A stretch of 64,000 bases of DNA from Synaphobranchus kaupii (Eukaryota > Chordata > Actinopteri > Anguilliformes > Synaphobranchidae), in NCBI GenBank assembly GCA_029718625.1, contig CM056381.1:59142157-59206156 (forward strand), read 5' to 3'. Within the stretch, counting starts at the first letter, position 1; each line of letters opens with the position of its first letter. The position numbers and the translations under genes were made by a program. The notes under the pieces were generated by a model. The model saw only the letters and a program-made list of their open reading frames with translations. It searched no databases and was not told the origin of the DNA. Below, one piece after another: positions 48,412 to 58,560 of this stretch.

Positions 48412-48800
48412 TTTGTCCCAAGGGTCTGGGGTATCAAACAAGCCTCAAACCATCATTCTGCTCCCAGATATGCAGTATATATGGATGGATCACTTCAAGG
48501 GTTGTTTCTCCTGACAAATTTTCCTCTTGAACTCTATGGAAAAATAAGTCAGGAAAAGAAACCATTCAGGTTATCCATCCAGATCTACTGTATTTCTGGC
48601 AGCAAAGTGATGGTTTAAGGCTTGTTTAATACGTCAGACCCGTGATGATTTAGAGCCATTTATCCAACCATGTGTTCCATACTGTTCCAGTGTAATTTAC
48701 AGCTAAATCTAGTCCCACCCCCCAATTCCCATAGAGATCCATTCAAATGCAGACATTTAGTATCAGAAAATAAGATATCAAGAGTCTTTTGATGTTGTTG
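48412..48800. repeat. Palindromic module inside the Tc1-like element
   Basis: The core tggatggatcacttcaaggg then ttgtttctcctgac, and its mirror tccatccagatctactg, match the modules at 25018-25240 and 33420-34085. The left arm here is shorter; the right arm runs out to gatatcaagagtcttttgat. Confidence 0.75.
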
Positions 48801-49098
48801 GTTCACAGACATCAGGAAGTCATGGCATGCAAAGATATGCAACCAAATATTAAACATTATTACTTTATTCAATATATAAATGCAGGGGTACCAATAATTG
48901 TGGCCAACGTGGTTTTGTTAAAAATAATTATTTCTTGATGAGAGATTTTTTTTTCTCATAATAAATGAACGTCAATTAAAGGTTGGATTTTTCTCACTTT
49001 TTCAGTGTGAGATTTAGCTAATTCACCAACGGTAAATTTTTTATAACCCTTTTTACCCATCTTTACCAGGGGTACCAACAAATTTGAGCACGTCTGTA

Positions 49099-49906
49099 TA
49101 TATATATAGGGGGTGAACAAAATATCGGAAAGTTTTCATAAAACAGCTGCTATAGGATTGCACCCATTTTTGTTACCTATATTTTCTATACTCTTTTATG
49201 ACTGGCATGCCATGTATACATTTTAGTTTCTGTCTTAGCTTGATAATAAATAATAATTAGCCATTACTCATATTATTATCAAATAATACTAATTTGTCAA
49301 TTAAATGCTGCTTTTGTGTCAGTAATAAGTGAGAACACTTTAGAGCTAATGTAGGAAAAAAACTGAAAGCATTTTGGTCCATGACAACCGGAGATTTACA
49401 CCTCAGTGGGGAGTGAACACCTCTGCTCAAAGTGAGGTGAACAGCTGAATAAAATAGAAGATCATTGAAACTGATCTAGAATCCAACACTTGCACGTAAC
49501 ATGAGTCACAAACATGGCCCAATTGTTAATTATTCCTTTTCAGTTTAGATTTTCAGTAATCACATTCCACTGTACTACATAGAGATCAGCTCCAGTTGTT
49601 GGGGACCAACATGTTTTCTGATTTCTTCTTACATTTGTTGAAGTGCACTCACTTATTACTGATATAACAGCGACATGTAATTTATGATTTATTAGCATTT
49701 CATAAAAATATCACTAACAGGCAATTATGGTTGATTGGCATAATTATAAAGAAAAACAAGTCATCATATAAAATGTACACATGGCACAAGATTCATAAAA
49801 CAGCATAGAAAATCAGGTTAGAAACAGAGGTTGAGCAAAATATGTGGCAGGTGTTTTATGTTTTCTGGAAAACTGGTGTTTCTGATATATTTGTCCCCTG
49901 TATATA
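49099..49906. other. Intronic sequence, nothing recognised
   Basis: It begins with a short TA run after the Tc1-like end. No exon or further element end is visible. Confidence 0.4.
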
Positions 49907-50135
49907 TACAGACGGGTGACAAATTACAGGAAAAATCCCTACAGTGTGGGGGACTGGTGGCTCTGTTATGCTGTGGGGGGCATTTTCCTGGCATGGTTTG
50001 GGTCCACTTGTCCCCATAGAGGGAAGGGTCACTGCAAATGAATACAAAGTTATTCTGAGTGATCACATTTATACTATGATGAAACATTTCTATCTTCTAT
50101 CCTGATGGGAGTGGTGATGGTTTGAGGCTCCTTAA
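49907..50135 (+). pseudogene. Fragment of a different Tc1-like family
   Basis: A terminus-like TACAGACGGGTGACAAATTA then caggaaaa is joined directly to transposase sequence. Translated, that sequence reads VMLWGAFSWHGLGPLVPIEG then RVTANEYKVILSDHIYTMMK. The text before VMLWG, including the first catalytic Asp, is deleted, and everything after HFY is missing. It is a third, distinct family beside those at 28302 and 47051. Confidence 0.6.
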
Positions 50136-50408
50136 AGTATAGCAGAAAACGAATTCCAAGGGGCAGGTTCAATGTCATCTTTGTTGGCAGGCCATTCTAG
50201 TATGCCTGTAATGATTAATAATTCAAGGAAGATCCACTATCTTGTACACTGAACATGTTATGTTAGTCTATCTTGTTATTCTGTCGTCATCTTGAAACTA
50301 TGAAAGCTGCCATGGTCACAAGTATGACAAGTTTACACATTGAACTGCTTGTATATAGACCATGCTGCATTTCCAGCAGGTTTCAGGTCATCTTACAAAG
50401 TTATGTGT
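50136..50408. other. Intronic spacer
   Basis: Nothing recognised between the Tc1-like fragment and the inverted repeat that starts at 50409. Confidence 0.4.
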
Positions 50409-50670
50409 ATCAGATCAAAAACGACTACGACGTGAAAAAAGCCAAGTTACTCACGCATAGCCTACATAGCGCTGTCTATAAGTTCTTAATTCCAACGTGC
50501 AAAAACTAGACCTGCCTTTAAAAGTCTTGATATCAAAATGTGGCCAAATTACAACTAACAATATTGCCTATCGTAGCTCACACTAAATAAACTAGCTCTA
50601 TTCCAAAGCAATGCTATCCAAACTTTCCTAAATTATTTAATGCAACTTGGCCCTGTGTTTCTTCATCTTT
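50409..50670 (+). repeat. Extra inverted copy of a copy-B segment
   Basis: The 262-bp segment starting tatcagatcaaaaacgacta is the same as 4079-4340 in copy A and, reversed, as 51355-51640 in copy B. It shares the ctacgacgt insertion with copy B that copy A lacks, so it derives from copy B. Together with 51355-51640 it makes a hairpin with a loop of about 690 bp. Confidence 0.75.
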
Positions 50671-52918
50671 GCATGTGAAGAGATTGTGCCTCATGGAACA
50701 ACATATGATTTCAATGAATGTTTTTAACAGTTGATGAATAATTACACTCCAGAAAGGATATGGTTGTACTTTGTTGGCAAGTTTACTTTAGAAAATGTAC
50801 AGGTTTTAAAATGTTAACTGCTGCTACAGCATTCTTTACAATTCACAAACAGACATTTATATGAAGAAACATCATGTACAATAGAGAAAGGGGTGATGAA
50901 TAAATAAATGCAGATAAAAATGAGTAATATTTTTACCTAGAAAATAGCGTACATAAAGCATTTTTACAAACGTATCCAGACATGTTTGTGGGTCAGATGG
51001 TGGCAAATAAGTAATAGTACCAATTTTCTTAACATAATAGTATTTATGATATTTGCAAACAGAATTTTGTGAACACAAGGATATCTATGCTCTGTAGGAC
51101 CACAGAGGTTTTGATAGAAAACCAAATAAATAAATCAATAAATACATCATAATAATAATTATAATAATAATAATACATTGTATTCATTCTGTGCTTTTCA
51201 TAGACCCAAAGCAGTGGATGCAGACAATTGTTCAAACATGCCCTATAGTGTAGTAATTTTTCTGTTTAACATCTGAATCAGAGTATTTCCACTATAAATT
51301 ATTTTCATTTTGCAGTTTGATGTGGCACATACAGTTTAATTGACCACATTCTCTTGAGATGGTAAGATGAAGAAACACAGGGCCAAGTTGCATTAAATAA
51401 TTTAGGAAAGTTTGGATAGCATCGCTTTGGAAAAGAGCTAGTTTATTTAGTGTGAGCTACGATAGGCAATATTGTTAGTTGTAACTTGGCCACATTTTGA
51501 TATCAAGACTTTTAAAGGCAGGCCTAGTTTTTGCAAGTTGGAATTAAGAACTTATAGACAGCGCTATGTAGGCTATGCGTGAGTAACTTGGCTTTTTTTA
51601 CGTCGTAGACGTTTTTGATCTGATATCACTTATTTTTTATAGCTAACTAATGATGAATAATGCATGAAGATAAACACGGAGAGAGACATGCATTCCAAAG
51701 AAATGTATGCAGACATTCGCTTAACCATAACGCCCTCTATTGACAAGAATGAGAACAGTTATCCTATTACAGACACCACACAATTACATTAAAAGAGTTT
51801 GTAGATGAGCAGTATTTAATGTGTAATGAAATACAATGAACAGTACCACCTGAGCTATGGATCATGAAGAAGCATGTAAATTAATGAACCAAGTCTATAC
51901 GGAAACATGCATGCACAATGGGCTAGATGCAAACACATTCTAGCTGAAAGACATACAGTCTAAATAGCTAGTACAGCCTAAATAGTTTGCATCAGTTAAA
52001 TATGGAAATACAGTTTTAAAATAGGGCTATTAGTATTCTTTGAAATACATTTGACGTTAGGCTATTCAACACTGGATTGCCGGATGCATAACTCCAACAC
52101 TCCATGTGTGGGCTACGAGCTAGCAAGCGAGCTAGTGAGTTCATAAGCACAGCCGAGTTAGGCTATTCAACACTGGATTGCTGGATGCGTAACTCCAACC
52201 TTCCATGTGTAGGCTACAAGCTAGCGAGCGAGCTAGTGAGTTTCTGCACAGCAGAGTTTTTTTTCCGATAGTGTAGAACGTTACCTGCAGGACATGTTTT
52301 GGTACCGGACAGCTAGGTTTAGTTTCATTTTCTGTAGTGCAATGAATGTAGGCTATAATGCATGTTGATTCGCTTCGTAGTAGCCTAGCTTGTATCTGCT
52401 TCCTGATGAGAAGCAGGAAGTAACGTTGGTGAACAAGCTTAATTGGAGAACGCATATTTCCCAGGAATCTTAGCCAGAAAGAAAACAATAGATACTACTA
52501 AGAAAGTACATACCAGAGATTCTTCTTCTTATTATTATTATAATAATTAAAAGTGTTTGCAGTAAGCTACATTATCAGCAGAGTAGCGTAGACTAGAGCC
52601 ACATTCGGAGGCTATTTATTTTTATTTTTATTTTTTTAAAGTGACTAACCATTAATCAGATATGTTTGGGAATTGGCGGTTTATAAATCCGATCTCTTAA
52701 AGGCTTGCAGCTTAAAAGAGGCTATCCTCAATTCTTAATGTAGGCTATTATCGTAAATTCTTAATTTTTCTAGTAGTTAATTTTATGGTGACCTTGTGTT
52801 TTGTGTGAAAAGGATAAAGTGAACAGAGCTGAAGTGAAGAAATTAATGAATAAAGAAATGTTGCCCGAGGCAAGGGGTTTTCACAGTCAGTCAGTCATGA
52901 CCGCAAGAGCAGAGCGTA

Positions 52919-52968
52919 ACACCCTCCCCAAACCAGACAAGAGTGAGTGTCCGGTTTGGGGAGGGTGT
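52919..52968. other. GC-rich 20-bp hairpin in copy B
   Basis: The arms acaccctccccaaaccagac and gtccggtttggggagggtgt form a 20-bp stem with one G-T pair and a 10-base loop. It matches the hairpin at 2750-2800. The differences between copies do not break the stem. Confidence 0.75.
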
Positions 52969-53093
52969 GATATAGTACAAGTGAAATACAAGTGAAACAT
53001 TGAACAGTTAATATTGGAAACCTCTTTTGCCTTTGCAATAAAAATACGTTAATGTGTCAATGTGAAAATAATAACAGTCTAAGAAATGAAAAG

Positions 53094-53367
53094 TACTTAA
53101 CAGTTGCACATTGTTTTTGTGGAAAATACACATGTGCCCTGCTGGGCTCGAACCCACAATCCACTGTCTGAGAGACTGCAGTTCTAACCACAAGGCCACA
53201 GTAGCTTCTTGGAAAGCATGAAGCCATTAGCTACATTAACATTAAAAAACATTAGTATGAAGCGTTTTTATTGGACGATAAGCTTGATGAGCAGGTATAC
53301 ATACCCTCAAATAATAATTCTCCCCATTGGATAACATCGCGACGGAGGCAGGCAGTTTGGCAGGAAA
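53094..53367 (-). mobile_element. Segment present only in copy B, with tRNA-like part
   Basis: Aligning copy B with copy A leaves this stretch of about 270 bp unmatched: copy A goes straight from the ttcatttcttac text to its TTC run. It could be an insertion of a tRNA-derived SINE or a deletion in copy A. Short similar flanks (gaaaa on each side) would suit a target duplication but are too short to be decisive. Confidence 0.5.
53130..53207 (-). tRNA. tRNA-like sequence (pseudo-tRNA or SINE head)
   Basis: On the minus strand it reads gctactgtggccttgtggtt, then agaactgcagtctctcagac, then agtggattgtgggttcgagc and ccagcagggcac. An A-box (tggccttgtggtt) and a B-box (gggttcgagccc) are correctly spaced. 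The T-arm pairs (tggg/ccca), but the acceptor and anticodon stems pair poorly. A working tRNA is unlikely, and I assign no anticodon. Confidence 0.45.
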
Positions 53368-53660
53368 ATTGGAAGAAGAAGAAGAAGAAGAAGCGGAAGA
53401 GAAAAACGGCAAAATAACCCAAGTTTGGGGCTTTAATGTGTGGATGTGTGAAGTTGTATCTGAATGCTGTGTGGTTACATGAGGTCAGAACATACAGACG
53501 TTAATGTTTTTAAGGGCTGAGAGTCTATGGTCATTGTGGTTACTTCTGTAGGAAACCCTGAAAAGTGCCAAAATCTCTGTGCTGTATAGGTATGGGGCAT
53601 GCCCCACCAAGCCGTAACTTGGCAGATGGCATACCTGCCATCCCAATAGACCAAGCTGCA

Positions 53661-54100
53661 CTTTCCACCCACTTTGTAAACAGTCTTTGTGCAAGTGCTT
53701 TGTGAACAGTCAGTCATTTGACAATGAATTTGTGATAAGTTACTACACAAAGGGTTGTATAAAAGAAGCTGAGTTTTTTAAGATGCTTTTCATCAGGGTT
53801 TGCAGTGAGCCTACTGGTGTTCATCTAGATTAAGATAAGTATCACTTTTTATGAGCTAGTGTAATCTTGAATTTTAGCTCTACTGTAGCAACAATTGTGG
53901 TTATTTTATGCGTTGCGTCATTCTCTGGGTTCAATGCACAGTTGTTTAGTGGGAAGTGGTAGTTTTGTGTGTTTTCTGCAGAATTCTATGTGTTTTGTTT
54001 TTGTAATCAGCTGGGATTGTTTCCATATCAGGGATGGCATTCCATCAAGGGAAGATCTATTTTAAAGAAATTGACTCAATAAAAAATAAAAAACTTTACA
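53661..54100. other. Intronic sequence, nothing recognised
   Basis: No feature was detected between copy B and the L1-like remnant. Confidence 0.4.
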
Positions 54101-54390
54101 ATGGCCAAAAGAGTAAGGCAAATTTTAAGTTTGCAGTTTAAAATTAACGTTTTGGAAACTGGAGTTCTTGGAGAAAGATTTAGGCTACACTATTATACCC
54201 CACCAATTACAAGATTTCCCATTAATAGTCATAAAATGAATACATTTTCTATTAAATCAGGCACTGTTGTGACACACACATTGAACATATGGAAAGAGAA
54301 TTTTAAAAAATCCATTATGGTATAACTCACTCCAATTCATGGAGCATCAGCCCTTCCGGCACTGTATTTGATAGTCTAAAGGAATACATG
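54101..54390 (+). pseudogene. L1-like ORF2 remnant, part 1
   Basis: The translated pieces PPITRFPINSHKMNTFSIKS, then GTVVTHTLNIWKENFKK, then (with a frame break) LSPIHGASALPAL resemble the segment after the reverse transcriptase in fish L1/Tx1-type ORF2. A LINE tail of another type follows at 54431, and further L1-like coding text resumes near 55117. Confidence 0.5.
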
Positions 54391-54430
54391 TTTTAAAATA
54401 TCTATTCAGTACAAATACTTTCCAAAACAT

Positions 54431-54845
54431 AGAATAGAATAGAATAACTTTTATTTTCCTGTGAGGGGACTTCAGTTGTAGTTACCAGCAATAAAAAAGA
54501 CATAAACAGTGGGGCAGACCCATAACACACAAACAAACATGTTAAATAAAGACATTCAATAGAATCATTGAATTAATTAAATTAATTAAGTGAATTAAAG
54601 TGAAGGTAGGAGTCGAGTAGAATACAGCCAAGAGTTGATGACAAATTGAGCATCAAAAGCAATAACGGTTCCTCATCTGCCTTTGCTGTCTTGAGATGTC
54701 CAGTGTCATTAAGCAGTTTAACAGCCGTAGGGACAAAGCTGTTTTGAGTTGACCAAACTCACACGGTAGATATTTGGGTCTAAAAGACAAGGCGAGCAAC
54801 ACCACGTCCGCATAGCAATCCGTCTCTCGGATCACAGCTGTTTCA
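54431..54845 (-). mobile_element. LINE 3' end fragment, second copy
   Basis: A tagaatagaatagaata tail is followed by acttttattttcctgtgagg. The sequence matches 10378-10675 and extends further, through cattaagcagtttaacagcc and tagggacaaagctgtttt. It appears to have inserted into the L1-like remnant, on the opposite strand. Confidence 0.6.
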
Positions 54846-55116
54846 CTCCAAGCTTTGTTGACATATACACAAAGGATATATAAAGGATTCCTATTCTCTG
54901 AAAAACTTTTTTTTCAGTTCCACTCCAGTATGAGTGTCACAGGGGTATCTTACACAAGCCTACACACATAATTGCTTAAACATCCAATGATATAATGGTT
55001 TACAAAAGATAAAGGGCTGATATCTTATGTTGTAGATTTAAGGAATATGACATTGGAGTATTCACCATAGCTAGTATATGGGATAAGGAACTCAATGAAT
55101 TTGGAAAAAATACCTT

Positions 55117-55490
55117 TTGGTCTTCAAAGATTATCCCTTTTGGATACTATGTAGGAACAACACAGCAATTCTCTGGCAGTGCCCAGTTATAAGAACCTTT
55201 TGGGATGATGTTGCCAATACAGTATCTGATGTTATTCACGTTGTCATAAAGCCACCCAATGCTGTATTTCTTTTAAATGGCACATCGGCACTGGAGTTAT
55301 CTGTCCGTAATAACACATTTTTATTGGCTACTCTCACTGCAGCAAAGGAAGCCAGTCTACAATGTGGTTTACCTCTAACCTTCCTTTAGTTAAAGTACAG
55401 CTATCACATTTACATTCCATTATTCTCCTGGAGAGATCCACAGCAAAAATGAATGAAGTAAAACTCAGGATGGTTCAGTGCTGGTCATTT
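55117..55490 (+). pseudogene. L1-like ORF2 remnant, C-terminal part
   Basis: The open frame reads ILWQCPVIRTFWDDVANTVS and later LLATLTAAKEASLQCGLP. The L/W-x-C-P...FW..V pattern followed by A-K-x-A/I is typical of the C-terminal region of L1/Tx1 ORF2 proteins. The frame closes at 55389; possible continuation in another frame lies at 55390-55490. No poly-A tail is evident. Confidence 0.6.
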
Positions 55491-55861
55491 TTTAGATGAT
55501 TTGACAGATGTTATGTAATGAAATGCAAAGCCAAAACATAAGAAATTAGAAAGCCACTGGGCCCTAAAAAGATCTGATTGATTGGCTAAAGGAAAAATGT
55601 AAATTCTTCCAAGAGGGAAACACAGCACTTCTTGCTGTCCAGTATGAGAGCGTGTGAGAGAGAGAGAGATAAATAAGAACAGCACAGAAATGCTCATAGA
55701 GAGGAATAAAATAAAAACAGCACATACGTGCAAATCCTCTTTCAGCAATGCAAAGACAGTGATCAGACATATTTCAAATGTGAAAAGAGAATTTCATAGG
55801 ATCTTATCTTAAACATTGGCACACACTCACTGTTCTGCAAAGGTATATAATACATTTAAAA

Positions 55862-55945
<84 letters not shown>

Positions 55946-56290
55946 CTATATATGGGATTTTAATCAAAAATACTAAATGTTCCTTTAAGAGCTATTAACT
56001 TTGGAGAATTGTCTGTCTAAATGGCCACATAGTACTACTCCAGGGAAGGGGAATGAACTAGTAAATTAGTTTCAGAAAGCTTTCATTAGTATTAAAGTAT
56101 GCCAAGTTAAAGTCAGCCCATAATTCTGCTTGCTCTTGCTTACAACACTTGAAAAGCACAAGCTAAAGAACAAACCTTGAATGGTTATTAATTCTTACAC
56201 AAGCAATCGACTCAAAGTTTGAAGAAGTTCACCAGGGAAACAGATTGTCTTTTCCAAAGCCATCGTTACACAGAGCATAAATACCGGGTG
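55491..56290. other. Intronic sequence with a long microsatellite
   Basis: Apart from the (AT)n(AG)n tract at 55864-55942 I recognise nothing here. Confidence 0.45.
55864..55942. repeat. (AT)25 followed by (AG)14 microsatellite
   Basis: An unbroken AT run of about 50 bases passes directly into an AG run of about 28 bases. This length is expected to be highly polymorphic, and the AT part can form a cruciform. Confidence 0.95.
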
Positions 56291-56604
56291 ATTGATGGAG
56301 CTGACCCGTTATCAATGTCTGTGTAAAGACGTCAAGCCAGAACAAAGGCGTGCTAAAATAACCCGGCTCTGACCCACCTCATGACATCGGTAAAAAGCCC
56401 AAACTGACCCAATATTTCTTCTGTGTAAAGCCGGAGAAATGCTGGTGCATTGTCATGGTAACGCAGCACGTAAACATTCCATCAGCTGTCAGCTGTCCGC
56501 ATGAGTTACTTTGTATTAACAGTTTCAACAGAAACAGTTATCCTAAGGCAAAAAGTAAAGTGAAATCTGTGGTGTGAGGGACAGATTAAAAAACCAACAA
56601 AACG

Positions 56605-56769
56605 ATGGCCACAGGAGGAGACATGGGAAATAACTGGACAGAAGTGGAAATCAGACAATTATTAAATATAAGGCATGAAAGGGAAATTATAAAACCATTT
56701 GATGGTATGTTCCGTGACTCAAATATGTACCAGATGATCATGGAACTGAAAGCTAAGGGAATAAGGTGA
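56605..56769 (+). pseudogene. Harbinger-type MYB/SANT-like protein, truncated
   Basis: From the ATG at 56605 the frame reads MATGGDMGNNWTEVEIRQLL, then NIRHEREIIKPFDGMFRDSN and MYQMIMELKAKGIR, then stop. The W-T-x-x-E...L..IR / G..R....Y..I...L...G pattern is the MYB-like DNA-binding protein that accompanies the transposase in PIF/Harbinger elements. The family usually continues RTKxQ...K...LK; here a TGA replaces the codon after GIR, and similar residues (TKQLKQFKK) follow in frame. No transposase is visible. Element ends probably lie between about 56290 and 57310 but are not clear. Confidence 0.6.
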
Positions 56770-57435
56770 ACAAAACAGCTTAAACAGTTTAAAAAATAAA
56801 AATGAAGAGGACATAAGTCAGAGAGATATGTGTGATCGAGTGTGCTTGTTAATTTTTATCCCACTGCTGATACCATAGCCTAGCAGTAGTTTGTGATATT
56901 GTCCACTTGATTGTGTTCAATTTCTTTATATTCTTGGTCACTGGCACAGAAACGTGTAGGTACAAATTGACCGGGATGCGTTATTCCCATGCCCTGATCT
57001 GGTTTAGGTGGTCAGTTGTTCCAGATAATTTTAAAACATAGGCTAAATATAACTTCAAATATTGCCATCTAGAACCATGTAAAATAAAGAGCACCCTCCA
57101 GTGAAAGAAAATTTAAATATACGTATCTAGGCTATTAGGATAAATATGGAATCACCTGTAGGTTCTTCTGAGCAGTGTAAAGAGCAAATACCAGGTAAAA
57201 GGCGGTAAAAGAACATCTGTGTAATTTGCTCATTGTTTAATTTTTTCCGGCTCAAATTTGGTATTCTTTACTGGTATGGCAGTGTAAAGACAGCTCAAGA
57301 GAAGCACTTAACTTAAGTTTCATACTTATCCTTCATGTGATTTGTCAGCTAGCCAGGGAGGTATAATATGAAGGAAGCTTAACAAAGCCAGGGTTTCTTT
57401 GCGTTAGCTTCCTTGACAAAACCTAGCCACCGCAA
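56770..57435. other. Probable remainder of the Harbinger-like element, then intron
   Basis: The repeated phrase cagtgtaaagacagctcaag (57282-57300) and ctgtgtaaagacgtcaag (56319-56336) may mark the two sides of the element. Nothing coding is seen. Confidence 0.3.
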
Positions 57436-57770
57436 TCTGGTATAACCGGTACTACGAAGGTGGTTAACAACTAGCTAAGTGAACACGGGCTTTGTTAATC
57501 AAGCTCTTTGTGCGTTCCCATAAAAGTGGTGGTGTCTGCATCACCTATAGCAGTACAGCATATGCTGATACAGAAAACCCAGGGTTAGCTTGCTAACCCC
57601 TTAATCTCGTTTCGTAGTACACCCCCCAAGTTAGCCATGCTGAGTAAATTGCCATGGCAATATACCCTGATTAAAATTGAGTCGGCTTCGAGATACAGAA
57701 ATTTCAGGGTTGACTCATAAATTAGCTCGCTAACCCCGTAATCTCGCTTTGTACTACACTCCCCAGGTCT
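57436..57770. mobile_element. MITE fragments with cgtagtac motifs
   Basis: The text ataaccggtactacgaaggt at 57442 faces ctcgtttcgtagtacacccc at 57605 and ctcgctttgtactacactcc at 57745. Such ends are common in small Harbinger-like fish elements. There seem to be two overlapping or tandem units (gggttagcttgctaacccc / agctcgctaaccccgtaat). Confidence 0.45.
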
Positions 57771-57872
57771 GCTCACTCTGGAAATAAGGTTAGATGAGCA
57801 AGTACAATGCATTTCTAAGTGCAAAATGTTTCAAACAAATCCTTCTTTATCCCTATCCGCGGTGGCCCCCTA

Positions 57873-58557
57873 GGCCCAGTAGTTCAAAACTTTGAATCCC
57901 TATCCGAATGCATCACATTTAGAAATCCCTAATTTTGTGATCCACGACAACTCAGCCAAATTTTGTCCCAGTATTTCAAAGCAACTCAGGATAGGATCAC
58001 CATGATCCAGATTTGGACTTTTCAAGATTACCAGATCCTGAATATCAGTGCTCTAACCGTACCTATCTCCACCTATTGGATATGAAGAACAACATAAGGA
58101 AGACAGACGGTATAGCAATTTAGAGCCATTCATTAAGGATATAATGATGATTTATATTTTATATATCATTTTATGATCACAAACTTATTATTTAGTTGAA
58201 TACACTGAGAGGTAGGCAAGAGGTCTCTGCAAATGTGACAAAAAAATTTATGAAAATTTATCAACCATAAAGGCTACAAATGATGTATTATTTAAATGTA
58301 CAAACTTATTGAAGCATATTTTTTAATTCATTGTATAGTACATTTCTCTCTGCTAATCCACTCTAAATCCATCCCTCCAGTTGGATCAAGGTAATCCAGA
58401 TTTTTTTGGATCAAACTGATCCCAGATTTGATCCAGATTAAAGCTTGGATTTTATTTCCTGATCCGATCGGATATCAAAGTGATCCCAATCCTGTTTTTT
58501 GGCTTTGAACTACCCAAAATCCAAATCTGATCCAAACGAAAAGTGAACTACTGGGCC
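57873..58557. mobile_element. MITE with 3-bp CTA target duplication
   Basis: The left end ggcccagtagttca and the right end tgaactactgggcc are inverted repeats, flanked on both sides by CTA (57870-57872 and 58558-58560). A 3-bp duplication suits the PIF/Harbinger group. The interior is rich in ggatca/tgatcc motifs in both orientations. No open frame of note is present. Confidence 0.75.
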
Positions 58558-58560
58558 CTA

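Larger units (their letters stand above)
47051..49098 (+). mobile_element. Tc1-like element, inactive, with internal insertion
   Basis: The left end is TACAGTGCCCTCCACAATTA then ttggcacccctggtaaagat. The right end is the complement of TACAGACGTGCTCAAATTTG then ttggtacccctggtaaagat. Subterminal text (aaaaagggttataaaaaatt) also mirrors. A palindromic module is inserted at 48412-48800. The phrase aaatgcaggggt[g/a]ccaata occurs on both sides of that insertion (48380 and 48880), indicating a rearrangement or duplication when it came in. Confidence 0.88.
50735..53660 (-). repeat. Large dispersed repeat, copy B (inverted, ~2.9 kb)
   Basis: This is the reverse-orientation counterpart of 2393-4872. 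It is longer than copy A because of an extra block of about 58 bp (53543-53600) and one of about 270 bp (53094-53367). Shared peptides include VNRAEVKKLMN[E/K]EML, then HSQSVMTARAERNTLPKPDK. The other shared frame reads RQRYFLL with QARLLRSESTCIIAYIHCTT. Both frames are short and match no family I know. The two copies are about 46 kb apart and flank both nlgn1 exons. Confidence 0.8.

Noticed and set aside
55998..56290. Small open frame through the AT/AG microsatellite
   Set aside because: It encodes only alternating residues (IYIYIY, EREREre) from the dinucleotide repeats.
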